A DNA stretch of 64,000 nucleotides from Leptospira ainazelensis (GCF_016918785.1 NZ_JAFFPT010000087.1:1-64000); one strand, 5' to 3'. Numbered from the stretch's first letter, positions 53,142 through 63,212 are shown. Numbers and translations: made by a program. Notes: a model not told the origin generated them from the letters alone.

Positions 53142-56100
53142 TTAGATTTTTTTAAATCCTTCTTCTTTGGAAAAAAGAAGTGGAATCCAAAAAAGGGCAT
53201 TGAGAACGCTCAGTATGATACCAAATCCGACGGCGAGAGCCATAGAGGATTGGAACTCCGATCCGGGAGTAAGTTCGAGCATCACGGGGAGTAACCCCGC
53301 AATCGTAGTCGCGGAATTCATAAGAACGGGTTTAATGATCACGGATGAGGCGTCTTTCGCAGCTTTCTGAGAGGATTTTGTTTTCTTTTTTTCGATCAAA
53401 AAATATTCGTAAAAAAGTACCGCAGAATCGATCGAAATTCCCATAAGCAAAATAAGACCCACAAACGAACTCGCATTTAACGTTTTCCCAGTTACGACAA
53501 GAATCGGAAGAGCGCTCATAATGACAAATGGCACCGTAAGTAAAACTTTACACGCAACGGTGATCGATTCGAATTGTCCTGCGATGAGCAAAAATAAAAT
53601 GATATAGGCCATTGAAATCGTAAAAAGAAGTTCAAACAATACGTCCTTTGAATCTTCGTTGTCTTTCACACCCAATGTAATTTCGGAAGGGACAACTTTT
53701 TTCTCTAAGAGTTTAGAAATTTCTTTTTCTACGTTTTCTCTTTGGTTTTTTTCCGTATAAACATTTAGAAAGTTAGCCCTACTCGTTCCGACTCCGTAAA
53801 GAGTCCGGAAGTTGCTCGTTTCTTGCATCGTTGAAAGTTCACCCAAAGGGACAAGTTTTCCGGAGTATGGAATGAATAGGTTTTTAAAGGAGTGAACGTT
53901 TGGAATATCCTCGTCTCTAAACACAAGACGAATCGGAATTTCTTCACCTGCGATTTCTAATCCCGAAAAGTATCCACCCAAGGTTCCGATTTTTAAGAAT
54001 TCGCTCACCGACTCGGTGGACCATCCATACAAGAGGAGTTTCGATTCGTCTAACTTTAACGAATAAGACCTCGTTTTATCATCGAGGCTCATGGAAACCT
54101 TTTTGACCCCTTGAACCTGTGCAATGTCAGTTTGAACCTGTTTCCCAAGTTTTTCCAATTCTTCGAGATTCTCACCTCGTATTTCCACTTCGATTTCGTT
54201 CTTTTTTCCGAGTAAGGAGGACAATACGTCGCCTGAAAATTTTACACTCGTTTCTAAATTTCCAAACTCATTTAAAAGATCGGTCCTAATACCTTCGACT
54301 ATTTTTGCCGTTTCTCGTCTATTCCAAGAATTTAATATAAATCGAATCTCCGTAACCGGATCCAACGTCAAACCGCTTGATCTTTTGGAAACGTCTTCCC
54401 GTCCAATACGCGAAAGACTGAATTCGATCGGATATTTTTCTTTGATATACGACTCGATCCCCAGACTTAAATCCTCGATTCGTTCTCTCATCATACCCTG
54501 TTGAAACCGAACGCTGACTGTAAACTCTCCCGTTTCCATTTGAGGAAGAATTTCCTTTCTAACAAACCAAACCGAAAATCCTGATACAAAAACAAAAGTA
54601 ATCAGAATCCAAAAAAGTTTTTTCGGATTCAGAAGGATTTCCTCCAAACTTCTTCTTTGCCAGTTGGAAAACGAATGTTCGAATCGAGCGCAAATCTCGA
54701 AAAAACGATCAAACCGAGATCCCTCTTTGGCTTCCATTTTCGGATAGAGAGAATAAAGAACAGGAGTAAGAGTCAAAGAAATCAGTAAGCTCAAAGACAA
54801 GGAAAGCGAAATCGCCAGCGCCATCTCGCTAAAAATCGATCCGATAAAGGATCTCAAAAAAATCATAGGAATAAAAACAAAAAGTGTGGAAAGAGTGGCT
54901 AAAAGAACCGAAACATACACTTCGCTTAATCCGAGCACGGCCGCTTCCGAAGCGTTCACCTTTGATGAATGATTTTTTTCAATCGCGGACAAAACCACGT
55001 TGCTGTTATCAAAAAGCATACCGATCCCGACAGCTAAACCTCCAAGCGACATCATGTTCAAAGAAAGGCCGAAGATCCAAAAAAAGAAAAAACTGGAAAG
55101 GACCGCCACCGGAACAATACTCACAAGTACTAAAGGTGTTGAAAAGTTTCGAAGAACTCCAAGACAAACTATAAAGGCCAGTAAAGCTCCGATAACGAGA
55201 GATAGTCTTAAACCCTTGATAGATTCCTTTACATAGGAGGCTTCGTCATACCCGTTGACATATTCTATTTCCTCTCTGGAAGAGTTATAAAGTAGTTCGG
55301 CTTCTTCCAAAATTTTTTCCGACACTGCAATCGGATTGGCTCCCGATTCTTTATAAAAATAGAAGATTACGCATTCCTTGCCGTTAAACAATGCCTTCTC
55401 GGATCTTTTTCTGTAGTGAACCGTGGTTTCGACAAAATCTTTTAACCGAACGACTTCCCCGTTCTGCCCCACGGAAATAACGGTATCGGATAGTTCGTTT
55501 AGATTTTCCGACTCACCCTTGACTCGAACCAAAACTTCCTTATCTCCGGAAGGAACACTTCCCGCCGGAACGTTTCGATTGGACAAAACGATTCGTCTTC
55601 CAACGATTTCGGGAGAAAGATTGTAGGAGAGCATTCTTTTCGAATCGATTTTTGCAAGGATCTCACGATCATACCCGCCTCCAATCTGAAGACTCGCCAC
55701 TCCCTCAATTCTTTCTAAAACCGGTTTCCAATGATCGGTTAAATATTTGCGTAAACCGATCGGGTTCTCCATTTTTTTTGGAAAAAAAACTAGTTCCAAA
55801 AAGGGACTCCCCGACGGATCAAAACGGGTAAGAATCGGTTTTTCGGAATTTTGCGGTAACACCTCTCTTACTTGTTCTATCTTCTCTCTCAATTCTAAAA
55901 TTTTAAAATCAAGATCCTGATTGGATGCAAATGTAATTGTGATTCTACTCACACCCGGTTCCGAGATAGAGGTAACTTGTTTGACTCCCCTTGCTCCGGA
56001 AAGCCTCTCCGACAACGGCTTTGTGATTAGGGTTTCGACTTCTTCGATACCCGCAAAAGGAAATTTGGTTTCGATTTGAACTTTAGGAAATCCGATATCG

Positions 56101-56216
56101 GGTAAAATCGCAAGTTTTAGGTCGAATAAGGAAACGATTCCGAATAGGACTAAGGATGAAAAAAAAGATAGAATCGCCGCTCTTTTCGAAAGTAGATTTT
56201 TAAAAAAATTACTCAA
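53142..56216 (-). CDS. RND-family efflux transporter
   Basis: A 1024-residue inner-membrane RND pump, the normal length. LGGLAVGIGMLFDNSNVVLSAIEKN is TM4 with the relay Asp (AcrB has DD, here DN), and LILLMGISIDSAVLF lies where AcrB has the Lys of TM10 but shows Asp. So the charge network is altered but present. The start is TTG 56216. It should work with the HlyD-type adaptor and TolC-like channel of the same operon. Substrate unknown. Confidence 0.85.
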   Translation of the reverse strand: MSNFFKNLLSKRAAILSFFSSLVLFGIVSLFDLKLAILPDIGFPKVQIETKFPFAGIEEVETLITKPLSERLSGARGVKQVTSISEPGVSRITITFASNQDLDFKILELREKIEQVREVLPQNSEKPILTRFDPSGSPFLELVFFPKKMENPIGLRKYLTDHWKPVLERIEGVASLQIGGGYDREILAKIDSKRMLSYNLSPEIVGRRIVLSNRNVPAGSVPSGDKEVLVRVKGESENLNELSDTVISVGQNGEVVRLKDFVETTVHYRKRSEKALFNGKECVIFYFYKESGANPIAVSEKILEEAELLYNSSREEIEYVNGYDEASYVKESIKGLRLSLVIGALLAFIVCLGVLRNFSTPLVLVSIVPVAVLSSFFFFWIFGLSLNMMSLGGLAVGIGMLFDNSNVVLSAIEKNHSSKVNASEAAVLGLSEVYVSVLLATLSTLFVFIPMIFLRSFIGSIFSEMALAISLSLSLSLLISLTLTPVLYSLYPKMEAKEGSRFDRFFEICARFEHSFSNWQRRSLEEILLNPKKLFWILITFVFVSGFSVWFVRKEILPQMETGEFTVSVRFQQGMMRERIEDLSLGIESYIKEKYPIEFSLSRIGREDVSKRSSGLTLDPVTEIRFILNSWNRRETAKIVEGIRTDLLNEFGNLETSVKFSGDVLSSLLGKKNEIEVEIRGENLEELEKLGKQVQTDIAQVQGVKKVSMSLDDKTRSYSLKLDESKLLLYGWSTESVSEFLKIGTLGGYFSGLEIAGEEIPIRLVFRDEDIPNVHSFKNLFIPYSGKLVPLGELSTMQETSNFRTLYGVGTSRANFLNVYTEKNQRENVEKEISKLLEKKVVPSEITLGVKDNEDSKDVLFELLFTISMAYIILFLLIAGQFESITVACKVLLTVPFVIMSALPILVVTGKTLNASSFVGLILLMGISIDSAVLFYEYFLIEKKKTKSSQKAAKDASSVIIKPVLMNSATTIAGLLPVMLELTPGSEFQSSMALAVGFGIILSVLNALFWIPLLFSKEEGFKKI

Positions 56217-56245
56217 AGTTCGTACGGTTCAAAATGAAAGTTTCG

Positions 56246-57658
56246 TTAAGGAGCATTTTTAGATTCTTCTATTTCCACTTCGGAACCCTCTTTCAATCTA
56301 GAAATACCGTCTACAACCACGAATTCGTCTTCTTGGATTCCCTTGGAAATCAGGAGAGTTTCCCCTTTTGTTTCGTGTAACGTTACCGAAACTTTATACG
56401 CGATTTTGTTCCTTACGACAAAAACAAACCCTTCTTTTTCGGAAGCTTCGGTATATGCAGATCTCGGAATTTCAATCACCTTTTCTTTTTTACCTTTGAA
56501 CGTTTTTGTTCTTACGAACATTCCGGGTTTTAACAAATGATCCTGGTTGGAAATTTTGGCGCTTACTTGAAGTGTATGAGTTTTTTCTTCAATAAATTCC
56601 TGAATTCGAGACACGACACCTTCGAATTTTTTATCCTCGAAAATATCTGCGGTAACTTCTACGTTTAAACCTTTTTGAATGTGTACCGAATCTTTTTCAC
56701 TTACGTTGTAAACCGCAAAAACCTTATCCACCTTAGCGATATTAAAAACTGCCTGCCCTTGCGCGGAAGCTCCGTTTAAAATTTCACCTCTTGTTTTGAG
56801 TTTACGGATAATCGTTCCGTCCATCGGACTATATAGATCTGCTTCTTTAAGATTTTGTTTTGCGGACGTCAAAAGGGCTTCTGTCGAACGAACACTCGCG
56901 GAAGCTACTTCGACCTCCGCCTTTTCGATTTTTGTCCCGATTTCTTTGAGAACGGTTAATCTTTTCGACTCCGTTTTCGGGATTTCGAAACCGGAATCCT
57001 TGATATCCGAATCCCGCATTCCTATTTGAAAAATTTCTAAATCTCTCTTAGCGTTTTCATAAGCCGCCGATCTGGAGACAACTTCTACTCTCGAAACGTT
57101 TAGTTCTTCCTGGCTAAGACCTCCGTCTTTGACGACGGCTTCCTTTGCTTCGTAAGTTTTTTTTGCCTTTTCATATTCTTCTTTGTATTTATGTACAAGC
57201 TCGGTCTGTTTTTTTATTTCGATAAATCGAGCCTCAACTCCCTTCTTGGCCTTTTCATACTTTTCTCCTGCAAGTTTTAAATTCGCTTTTGCGGAATCCA
57301 AAGAGGCTTCGTATCTATTTTTCTCCTGTTCCAAACTGAATTTTTCTAACGACGCAAGAAGTTTACCCTGTTTGACTCTGTCACCTTCTTCTGCAAAGGT
57401 TTTATCAAGTCTTCCCGGTACTTTAAAATAGAGTTCCAACTTTTCTTCCGGCTCGATCGATCCCGTAGATTCGATGGAAGGAAAAACTTCGACCGATTTG
57501 GCCTGAATGACTTTTACGGAAACTTTTTTGTTCGTAGCAGCCTTTAAACCGGACCTAATTTTTGGAAAAATTACGAAAAAGGTAAACGCAATGAGAAACC
57601 CAAGACCAATAATCCAGAATAACGTCTTTCGATTTTTGAATCCGATACCAATTCCCAT
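56246..57658 (-). CDS. HlyD/MFP-family periplasmic adaptor
   Basis: A 470-residue adaptor. The N-terminal anchor (KTLFWIIGLGFLIAFTFFV), SIESTGSIEPEEKLELYFKV and VPGRL-type hairpin, long coiled coils (AKANLKLAGEKYEKAKKGVE), the lipoyl half-motif DGTIIRKLKTRGEIL and the end SRLKEGSEVEI match RND membrane-fusion proteins. The ATG at 57658 is one base after the upstream stop; a TTG at 57676 is less likely. It links the pump to the outer-membrane channel. Confidence 0.85.
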   Translation of the reverse strand: MGIGIGFKNRKTLFWIIGLGFLIAFTFFVIFPKIRSGLKAATNKKVSVKVIQAKSVEVFPSIESTGSIEPEEKLELYFKVPGRLDKTFAEEGDRVKQGKLLASLEKFSLEQEKNRYEASLDSAKANLKLAGEKYEKAKKGVEARFIEIKKQTELVHKYKEEYEKAKKTYEAKEAVVKDGGLSQEELNVSRVEVVSRSAAYENAKRDLEIFQIGMRDSDIKDSGFEIPKTESKRLTVLKEIGTKIEKAEVEVASASVRSTEALLTSAKQNLKEADLYSPMDGTIIRKLKTRGEILNGASAQGQAVFNIAKVDKVFAVYNVSEKDSVHIQKGLNVEVTADIFEDKKFEGVVSRIQEFIEEKTHTLQVSAKISNQDHLLKPGMFVRTKTFKGKKEKVIEIPRSAYTEASEKEGFVFVVRNKIAYKVSVTLHETKGETLLISKGIQEDEFVVVDGISRLKEGSEVEIEESKNAP

Positions 57659-57659
57659 C

Positions 57660-58328
57660 TTAACGAATGATACCAAGAATCATCAGAACGATCGTCGTTA
57701 TCGGGGTTGAAAAGGTGAAGATCGTCCTACCGACGGCCTGCGAATAAAGCTCTTTCGAAAGTTTCACATATCTGACTGCGTATAGATAAACTCCGTACAA
57801 TAATGTAATCAGGTATATCGAAGAATAAAAAAGAAGAGGAAGGAGTTCCTGCTTATACTTTTCAGGAAATAACTCTGCATACAGAAGAATCGGAAAAAGA
57901 CAGAGAATAAATCTGGAAAACGAAGTAATCTCAATCGCAGCAAGACTTGTTATACTTACATCTTTTTCCGAAAATGTTTTTAAGATTCCGAATTTCGTTA
58001 TAATAGAGAAAAACTGATACAGTAAAATAAAAAAAACGGCCCACAAAATAGAAAACGGATAGGTATTCATCGAATACAAAAACGGAGAGATCCCTCTTTG
58101 TTCAAAAAGCAGTTTCATTCTTACGTTCAATGCCGAAACTTCGGAATAATTGACCGTATAGGTTACGATCAGATTTCCGATAACATAAAGTAGAATCAAG
58201 AGAAGTTGTCCAATCAAAACCCTCGATAGAAATCCCGGTTGATTTTCGGCTATATCCTCTTTTGTTCCTTTGAAATAATCCTGAAAGATGTTTCTAACTT
58301 TTGTTTTGAGCCGTTGGAGTGTTTGCAT
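57660..58328 (-). CDS. Yip1-like multi-pass membrane protein
   Basis: A 222-residue protein with about five helices (VLIGQLLLILLYVIGNLIVTY, FSILWAVFFILLYQFFSII, FSRFILCLFPILLYAELF, SSIYLITLLYGVYLYAV, and a last one at the end). The layout resembles Yip1-domain proteins, but no signature is certain. Its place between the TPR gene and adaptor suggests a part in the export system. Confidence 0.55.
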   Translation of the reverse strand: MQTLQRLKTKVRNIFQDYFKGTKEDIAENQPGFLSRVLIGQLLLILLYVIGNLIVTYTVNYSEVSALNVRMKLLFEQRGISPFLYSMNTYPFSILWAVFFILLYQFFSIITKFGILKTFSEKDVSITSLAAIEITSFSRFILCLFPILLYAELFPEKYKQELLPLLFYSSIYLITLLYGVYLYAVRYVKLSKELYSQAVGRTIFTFSTPITTIVLMILGIIR

Positions 58329-58343
58329 AAATCGTTTCCTATT

Positions 58344-59003
58344 TTATCTAGTAATATTTCTTGCATGAAAATCTCGAATGGAACGATTGAGACTTTCATA
58401 CTTTTCGGATTTTTCAGTAAAACCGGCCTTAGAATAAATTGCTTCCATTCTTTGTAATGTAGGAAGTGCAACGACGGTAAAACTTAAAGCTTCTTCATAA
58501 CTTTTTAGCGCCAAGGAAAGATTGCCGGCTCTTTCATAAAGCATTCCCTGCAAATGAAACAACTCGGGATGATCAAAACCCTTTCCCTTTAAAAAAATGA
58601 TATCTTCTTCAACGGATTCGTAGTTTTTGCCGACCAGAAATCCCGACTTCGCCTTCCAAAAAAAACAATCCAGCCGTCCGGAATCTTCAGTTTTGCATCG
58701 GTTGAAATATTCTTCCGCGTTCTGAAATTTTTTGGAAAAGAATTCTATTTTACCGAGTAAAAAAAGTGCGTCCGCGTGCTCGTCATCCAACTCTAAAACT
58801 CGAAGGAATGCGCTCTTCGCCGCGTCTAAGTGATTCGATGAATACTGCGAAGTTCCTTCATTGTAAATTTCGGTGATTTCTTTTTTAATAAAATAAGACC
58901 GGATCAAAAGTCCGAACACGACAAAGAAAATCAAAACCAACCCAAAGAGTCCGTTTCTGAGATTCAAATGTTTTTGTATGATTTCCGAATTAAGCGCAAT
59001 CAT
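58344..59003 (-). CDS. Membrane-anchored TPR protein
   Basis: A 219-residue protein, start ATG 59003 chosen because it overlaps the previous stop by four bases and has a GGAAGG-like site upstream; an ATG at 59021 is possible. One N-terminal helix (GLFGLVLIFFVVFGLLIRSYF) precedes about five TPR-like units (SNHLDAAKSAFLRVLELDDE, NAEEYFNRCKTED, GNLSLALKSYEEAL). Likely a scaffold for the transport complex. Confidence 0.65.
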   Translation of the reverse strand: MIALNSEIIQKHLNLRNGLFGLVLIFFVVFGLLIRSYFIKKEITEIYNEGTSQYSSNHLDAAKSAFLRVLELDDEHADALFLLGKIEFFSKKFQNAEEYFNRCKTEDSGRLDCFFWKAKSGFLVGKNYESVEEDIIFLKGKGFDHPELFHLQGMLYERAGNLSLALKSYEEALSFTVVALPTLQRMEAIYSKAGFTEKSEKYESLNRSIRDFHARNITR

Positions 59004-59644
59004 TGAGTTAACACCTTCCATTTTTTGGATATTTCTTTTACGCCTTCCGATATGACTCGATCCAGTTTATCTTTTGGTCCGACGGTTATGTATTCTACGG
59101 CGCCGATTCTTCGTCCTGTCTTGTCGTATGCACGGATATAGATCAAAAGAGAATTCTTTCCGTCAAGAACCGAACCTACTTCTTTTAAGATCACCGTTGA
59201 ATCTAAATAATAATCGAATTTAAGTTTCTCTTGGAGCGCCTTTAGTTCTTTATCAGTCTTGCCGATCAACTTGATGGATGGATCTGATTGAACTTCATTC
59301 GATGTGTCATTTGTCTTTAGCTTTTCTTTTGAATCCGCCTCGATTTGAATGAATCCGAAATTTTTGAGCGAGGTTGTTTCCCGCATTTCTTCGTCGATCA
59401 CAATCGGAGAATATCCTTCTTTCAAAAGAACGTATTGTAAACTTTCTCGAAAGATATCATTTACAAAAGAGGCTCCAGTTGAATCTTTAATTCTCACTTC
59501 CCCGATGATAACCACACCGTTTTTACCTGTTTCTTTGGCGCTTTGCGGTTCCGAAAGATAGAAGGGAATGAGGGAACAGGAATTTAAAAAAATGATCAAC
59601 CCTAAACTTAATAGTTTTTGAATGTGTTTTTCTGGGTATCTCAT
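59000..59644 (-). CDS. Lipoprotein, hypothetical
   Basis: A 214-residue lipoprotein (GLIIFLNSC). The mature part is alpha/beta with GVVIIGEVRIKDSTGASFV and later FDYYLDSTVILKEVGSVL, and resembles the group of small lipoproteins that accompany TolC-type channels, though it is not a named family. ATGA coupling to both neighbours supports co-expression. Confidence 0.6.
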   Translation of the reverse strand: MRYPEKHIQKLLSLGLIIFLNSCSLIPFYLSEPQSAKETGKNGVVIIGEVRIKDSTGASFVNDIFRESLQYVLLKEGYSPIVIDEEMRETTSLKNFGFIQIEADSKEKLKTNDTSNEVQSDPSIKLIGKTDKELKALQEKLKFDYYLDSTVILKEVGSVLDGKNSLLIYIRAYDKTGRRIGAVEYITVGPKDKLDRVISEGVKEISKKWKVLTQ

Positions 59645-61035
59645 TTACCCTCCACGCCGAATATAAATTGATTTTGTAAACTCACTCCGTTTACATCCTT
59701 TGCGGTAGTATCTACGATAAGGTTATAGATAGGAAATCCGGCGGGAGCCGTGTTTGTTCGGAGTAAATTGAAATCACCACCCGTCGCGGCGTCTCCAAAC
59801 AATGTCCCGTTACAAGATGCTTCTTGTTCGGAAAAAGAAACCGTTAAAGCCCGACATCCAAATGGGAACGCCGGCTGACAATCGGACCAAACGAATGTTG
59901 AAATCCGCGCGTTTGTAAGCGGAGGAGACACTCTCTGAATACGAACCGCGTTAGCCGTAATTGCAGTTTGCATATAGTTACTAAAAATGATCCGGAAGTT
60001 ATCCGTGTTTACGTCCGCACAAGCGTTTGGTGATCCGGCAAGTCCCGTGCCGTCGTCCCCTCCTCTAAAACGATAGGATCCCGCGCCGAGTAACGCAAGA
60101 GAACTATCCCAAAAACAGGATCCTAAAGTCCAGTCGCCCCCGAGAGTCGCTCCGACTCCAGGCAAAGCGTTTGCACAACCTTGACTTGCAAGTCCGACGG
60201 CCTGGACCGCTGGTGAAGAAAATATTCCGCCCGCTACAAAACTAACCGAACTTGAGTTTGCCATTTTGTAACCCAAAGCACTCGTTGAATTCGAGCTTAC
60301 GTTTATAGTAATTCTCTGACCGAAAGTATAGGGTAAATCGGGAGTGATGGTAAGAGTTCTTCCGTCCGGCGACCAATCAAAATCGGAAGGAAGACTTGGG
60401 GACAGAGCAACCGCAAGAGAGGTCAGATTCGTATCCATCGGCTCTGAAAAAACGACGGAAATGGAATTACGACTAGCGACAGTCCCAAGACAACCATCCG
60501 TTATGTCATTCGCGACCATATCGGCAATAGTTCCTGTTCCCGCTAAACAGGCAGGTAAGTTTCCCCGCAAAGTGTTAACGGCAAGGATAGAAGGAGTATT
60601 AAAACTGCTTCCGGGAGCCGCACCGACCGCAAATCGAGAGGTAAATACATCTTTTAAATCTTGTCCCCCTTCCGATTCACATCCTTTTGTGATCGCTATC
60701 GTATAAGTTCCGGCACTTAAGCTGGCGGAAGGAGTAAACTCTATACTTATCGGTGTTGTGTGATAAAATCCTGTTACATTCGGACTGATAGAAAGGGAAC
60801 TTACACAAGTATCGATTTTCATCAAACGGTCGAAAGTTACCTGCACTTTAGTATTCGGTGAAACATTTGCTTCGTTTGATCCGGGCGTAAAGACGAGAAC
60901 CTTTGGATTTTCTCCCGAATTTAGATAGGGTAAAAATTTCCCCGCTTGATCGTTTACATTATTACAAGAAATTAAAGTTATAAAAACAACTAAACTTAGA
61001 AAGACCACACGATTCCATTTTAAATAATCCATCAA
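59641..61035 (-). CDS. Lipoprotein with Ig-like (Big_5-type) domains
   Basis: A 464-residue lipoprotein (FITLISC). KVLVFTPGSNEANVSPNTKVQVTFDRLM with following SISPNVTGFYHTT is the Big_5/Ig-like start, and a second copy begins about residue 150 (NSISVVFSEPMDTNLTSLAV). The C-terminal region has paired Cys (FGCRALTVSF, ASCNGTLF). Such domains often coat surface structures. It follows the TolC-like gene by an ATGA overlap. Confidence 0.7.
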   Translation of the reverse strand: MMDYLKWNRVVFLSLVVFITLISCNNVNDQAGKFLPYLNSGENPKVLVFTPGSNEANVSPNTKVQVTFDRLMKIDTCVSSLSISPNVTGFYHTTPISIEFTPSASLSAGTYTIAITKGCESEGGQDLKDVFTSRFAVGAAPGSSFNTPSILAVNTLRGNLPACLAGTGTIADMVANDITDGCLGTVASRNSISVVFSEPMDTNLTSLAVALSPSLPSDFDWSPDGRTLTITPDLPYTFGQRITINVSSNSTSALGYKMANSSSVSFVAGGIFSSPAVQAVGLASQGCANALPGVGATLGGDWTLGSCFWDSSLALLGAGSYRFRGGDDGTGLAGSPNACADVNTDNFRIIFSNYMQTAITANAVRIQRVSPPLTNARISTFVWSDCQPAFPFGCRALTVSFSEQEASCNGTLFGDAATGGDFNLLRTNTAPAGFPIYNLIVDTTAKDVNGVSLQNQFIFGVEGK

Positions 61036-62567
61036 TATCCTCTCTCCGGAAAGAGTTCCGAATTTTCTCGGTTTTCCTTGATCAACTGTGAAACGATACT
61101 GTTTCCTTTTCCTTTCGCGACGTTGTAAAAAGGCAGATCGATCAGATCTCTACCGCTTGCGTTGAAGTATTCGTAACAAGATCTCAAATATTCCGCATAG
61201 GAATCCGCAAGTTCGTCTTGCGCCCTGGAAAGTTCATACTCTGCTTTTAAGGATTCCGTCCTTTTAGTGAGTCCGCTTTTAAATTTACTTTTGATTATTT
61301 TATAATTTTCTAATGATAAAATGACCTTTCGACTCACGGCATAGATCACTGAAAAGTTTTCAGTAAGTTTGTCTTTGGATTTTACAACTTCGAATGCAGC
61401 CTGTTTTTTTGCGATATTGTAAGCGGCAACCGCATCGTTTAGTTTCAATTCACCCTCTAAAATTTTGCGGGACTGAGATAGATTATCAAACAATTGCAAA
61501 TTTGCGCTGTTAAACGTATTTTCACCTTGTCCGACAAACTGAGGTCCATAGCCCGGAATTCGCTGTATCCCGGTTCCATCCGTCTGCACACCGTAATTGG
61601 ATTGAGTTTGGAATGTAGAACTACCGAGAGGTAGGACGACGGAGAAATTAAATCCGTAATTGTAATGATTTACAGGATTGATGTCGTTTGAGTTTTTACC
61701 CGCATAACCGCCGACGAGAAACTTAGGCTTCCAATAATCCTCCGCAATTTCTCTTTCAACTTTTAGTTTATCAACGACAATCTTTGTCTTTTTAAGATCG
61801 GGTCGATTGTGCTCTAAATCACTTTCATCCTTACTCAATATGGGGAAAGGATCATTAAGGACGTAATCATAAAATACATTCTCCCTAATTTCGACTTCGT
61901 CCGATTCTTCCAATTGAAGAAATAACTTTAGCTCCGTAACCGCAGCCTTATGATCCTTCTCGGCCTTTATCAGACCCAGTTGAGCCTCGTTCAATTTCTG
62001 TTCGATTTCAAGAACGTCGATTCGCGCTTTTAAACCGTTTCGATACTCGGAAAAGATATCATTCAATTGATTTTTGAAACTTTTATAAAGTCTTTTAGAA
62101 GTAAGTAGTTTCCCTCTTGTAGCAAGAACCTTCATATATTGTCTTACTATTTCGATTTTAATTTTTCTAACTTGTATTTTGAATTCTGCCCTGTTTAGCT
62201 CTGCGGATAACTTTGCGATTTCGATATTCTTAAAATTCTCGCCGCCATCATAGAGGAGCTGCTGAACGGTCAATCGGATATCATTGTAAACGGAATCGAC
62301 TTGATTTTGATTTAGATTTCTCAATCCGAAATAGGAAATCCCTAACTTTGGGAGGTATTCTCTCCATTTTTCGTTGAGTGTTAGCTCAATAACTTCATTT
62401 TGTCTTTCTATATTTTTTATGATTAAGTTGTTTGTGATTCCGATTAGTATCGCCTTTTCTAAATCCAGTTGTAATAAATTCCCTTTCCCCTTCTCTTCCG
62501 CATGAATTTCAAAGGTAAAAGAAAAGAAAAAAACTGAAATAGAGATGATAGCCGTGTGAAACTTCAT
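61032..62567 (-). CDS. TolC-family outer-membrane channel
   Basis: A 511-residue protein with signal peptide (AIISISVFFFSFTFEIHA), the OEP helix pattern (LNEKWREYLPKLGISYFGL, LIRLTVQQLLYDGG type repeats) and long hairpins. It is about the usual length. It begins the eight-gene export operon and would be the outer-membrane duct for the two RND proteins and adaptor. Confidence 0.8.
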   Translation of the reverse strand: MKFHTAIISISVFFFSFTFEIHAEEKGKGNLLQLDLEKAILIGITNNLIIKNIERQNEVIELTLNEKWREYLPKLGISYFGLRNLNQNQVDSVYNDIRLTVQQLLYDGGENFKNIEIAKLSAELNRAEFKIQVRKIKIEIVRQYMKVLATRGKLLTSKRLYKSFKNQLNDIFSEYRNGLKARIDVLEIEQKLNEAQLGLIKAEKDHKAAVTELKLFLQLEESDEVEIRENVFYDYVLNDPFPILSKDESDLEHNRPDLKKTKIVVDKLKVEREIAEDYWKPKFLVGGYAGKNSNDINPVNHYNYGFNFSVVLPLGSSTFQTQSNYGVQTDGTGIQRIPGYGPQFVGQGENTFNSANLQLFDNLSQSRKILEGELKLNDAVAAYNIAKKQAAFEVVKSKDKLTENFSVIYAVSRKVILSLENYKIIKSKFKSGLTKRTESLKAEYELSRAQDELADSYAEYLRSCYEYFNASGRDLIDLPFYNVAKGKGNSIVSQLIKENRENSELFPERGY

Positions 62568-62615
62568 TTGTCTCTGGGAAATTTACGATTTGAATTTACA
62601 AATTCCTATCTGTGA

Positions 62616-62639
62616 TGTGACTTATAATTATAAATCACA
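62616..62639. promoter_or_regulatory. Palindrome before the TolC-like export operon
   Basis: TGTGA and TCACA flank a perfect core TTATAATTATAA, with one mismatch pair on the two joints (C and A). It stands 49 bases before the TolC-like start. It resembles the palindrome at 38893-38919, so one regulator could bind both. Confidence 0.5.
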
Positions 62640-62789
62640 AATTCCTTTGAGTCAGAGGACAATATTGTAATAAATTAGTCAAGCGCGATACAATTTCTGC
62701 TTACTAAAAACACAGGAATTCGTTTCATTAATTTGAAAGATAAACTGATTGAATGGCAAAGGAGCATTAACCTTGAGGAAACTGCATTA

Positions 62790-63176
62790 TTATGCTTTGC
62801 GTCTGGTACCTTCTTCTGTTAATCCTATAAGTAATTTTTGCGCGATTTCATATTCTTTCTTTGATAATCCGGCAAGCACTTCGATCGATTCTCGCAGACC
62901 CTTTTTGGAATCGATACGTTTAATAAGCTCGTTATCGCTGGCCCTCTCTCGAAGAAAATCCGGAACCCTTTGTGGTGATTCACCTCGTAAAATCCATTCA
63001 CGTCTAAATCCGTGAACCATTTCGATAACGATCGCAGAATCTTCTGGGAGAGTAAATCTACCACTGAGCCAACCGCTGATGGTTTGTTTAGACTTGCCGA
63101 TCGTTCTTCCAAACTCAGTCTGATTTCCGCCAAAATGGGAAAGGATAGTTTTTAGTCGTTTATTCTGCTCTTTCAA
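62790..63176 (-). CDS. XRE-family regulator
   Basis: A 128-residue protein with an N-terminal HTH ([24 protein letters not shown]), a middle segment [15 protein letters not shown] common to phage-repressor-like XRE proteins, and a helical end. It lies just upstream of the export operon on the same strand, with a small palindrome (63213-63227) before it that may be its own operator. It may control the operon, but that is inference. Confidence 0.7.
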   Translation of the reverse strand: MKEQNKRLKTILSHFGGNQTEFGRTIGKSKQTISGWLSGRFTLPEDSAIVIEMVHGFRREWILRGESPQRVPDFLRERASDNELIKRIDSKKGLRESIEVLAGLSKKEYEIAQKLLIGLTEEGTRRKA

Positions 63177-63212
63177 ATTCAGTCCGGTTATAATACTTTT
63201 TTGTTGACAAAT

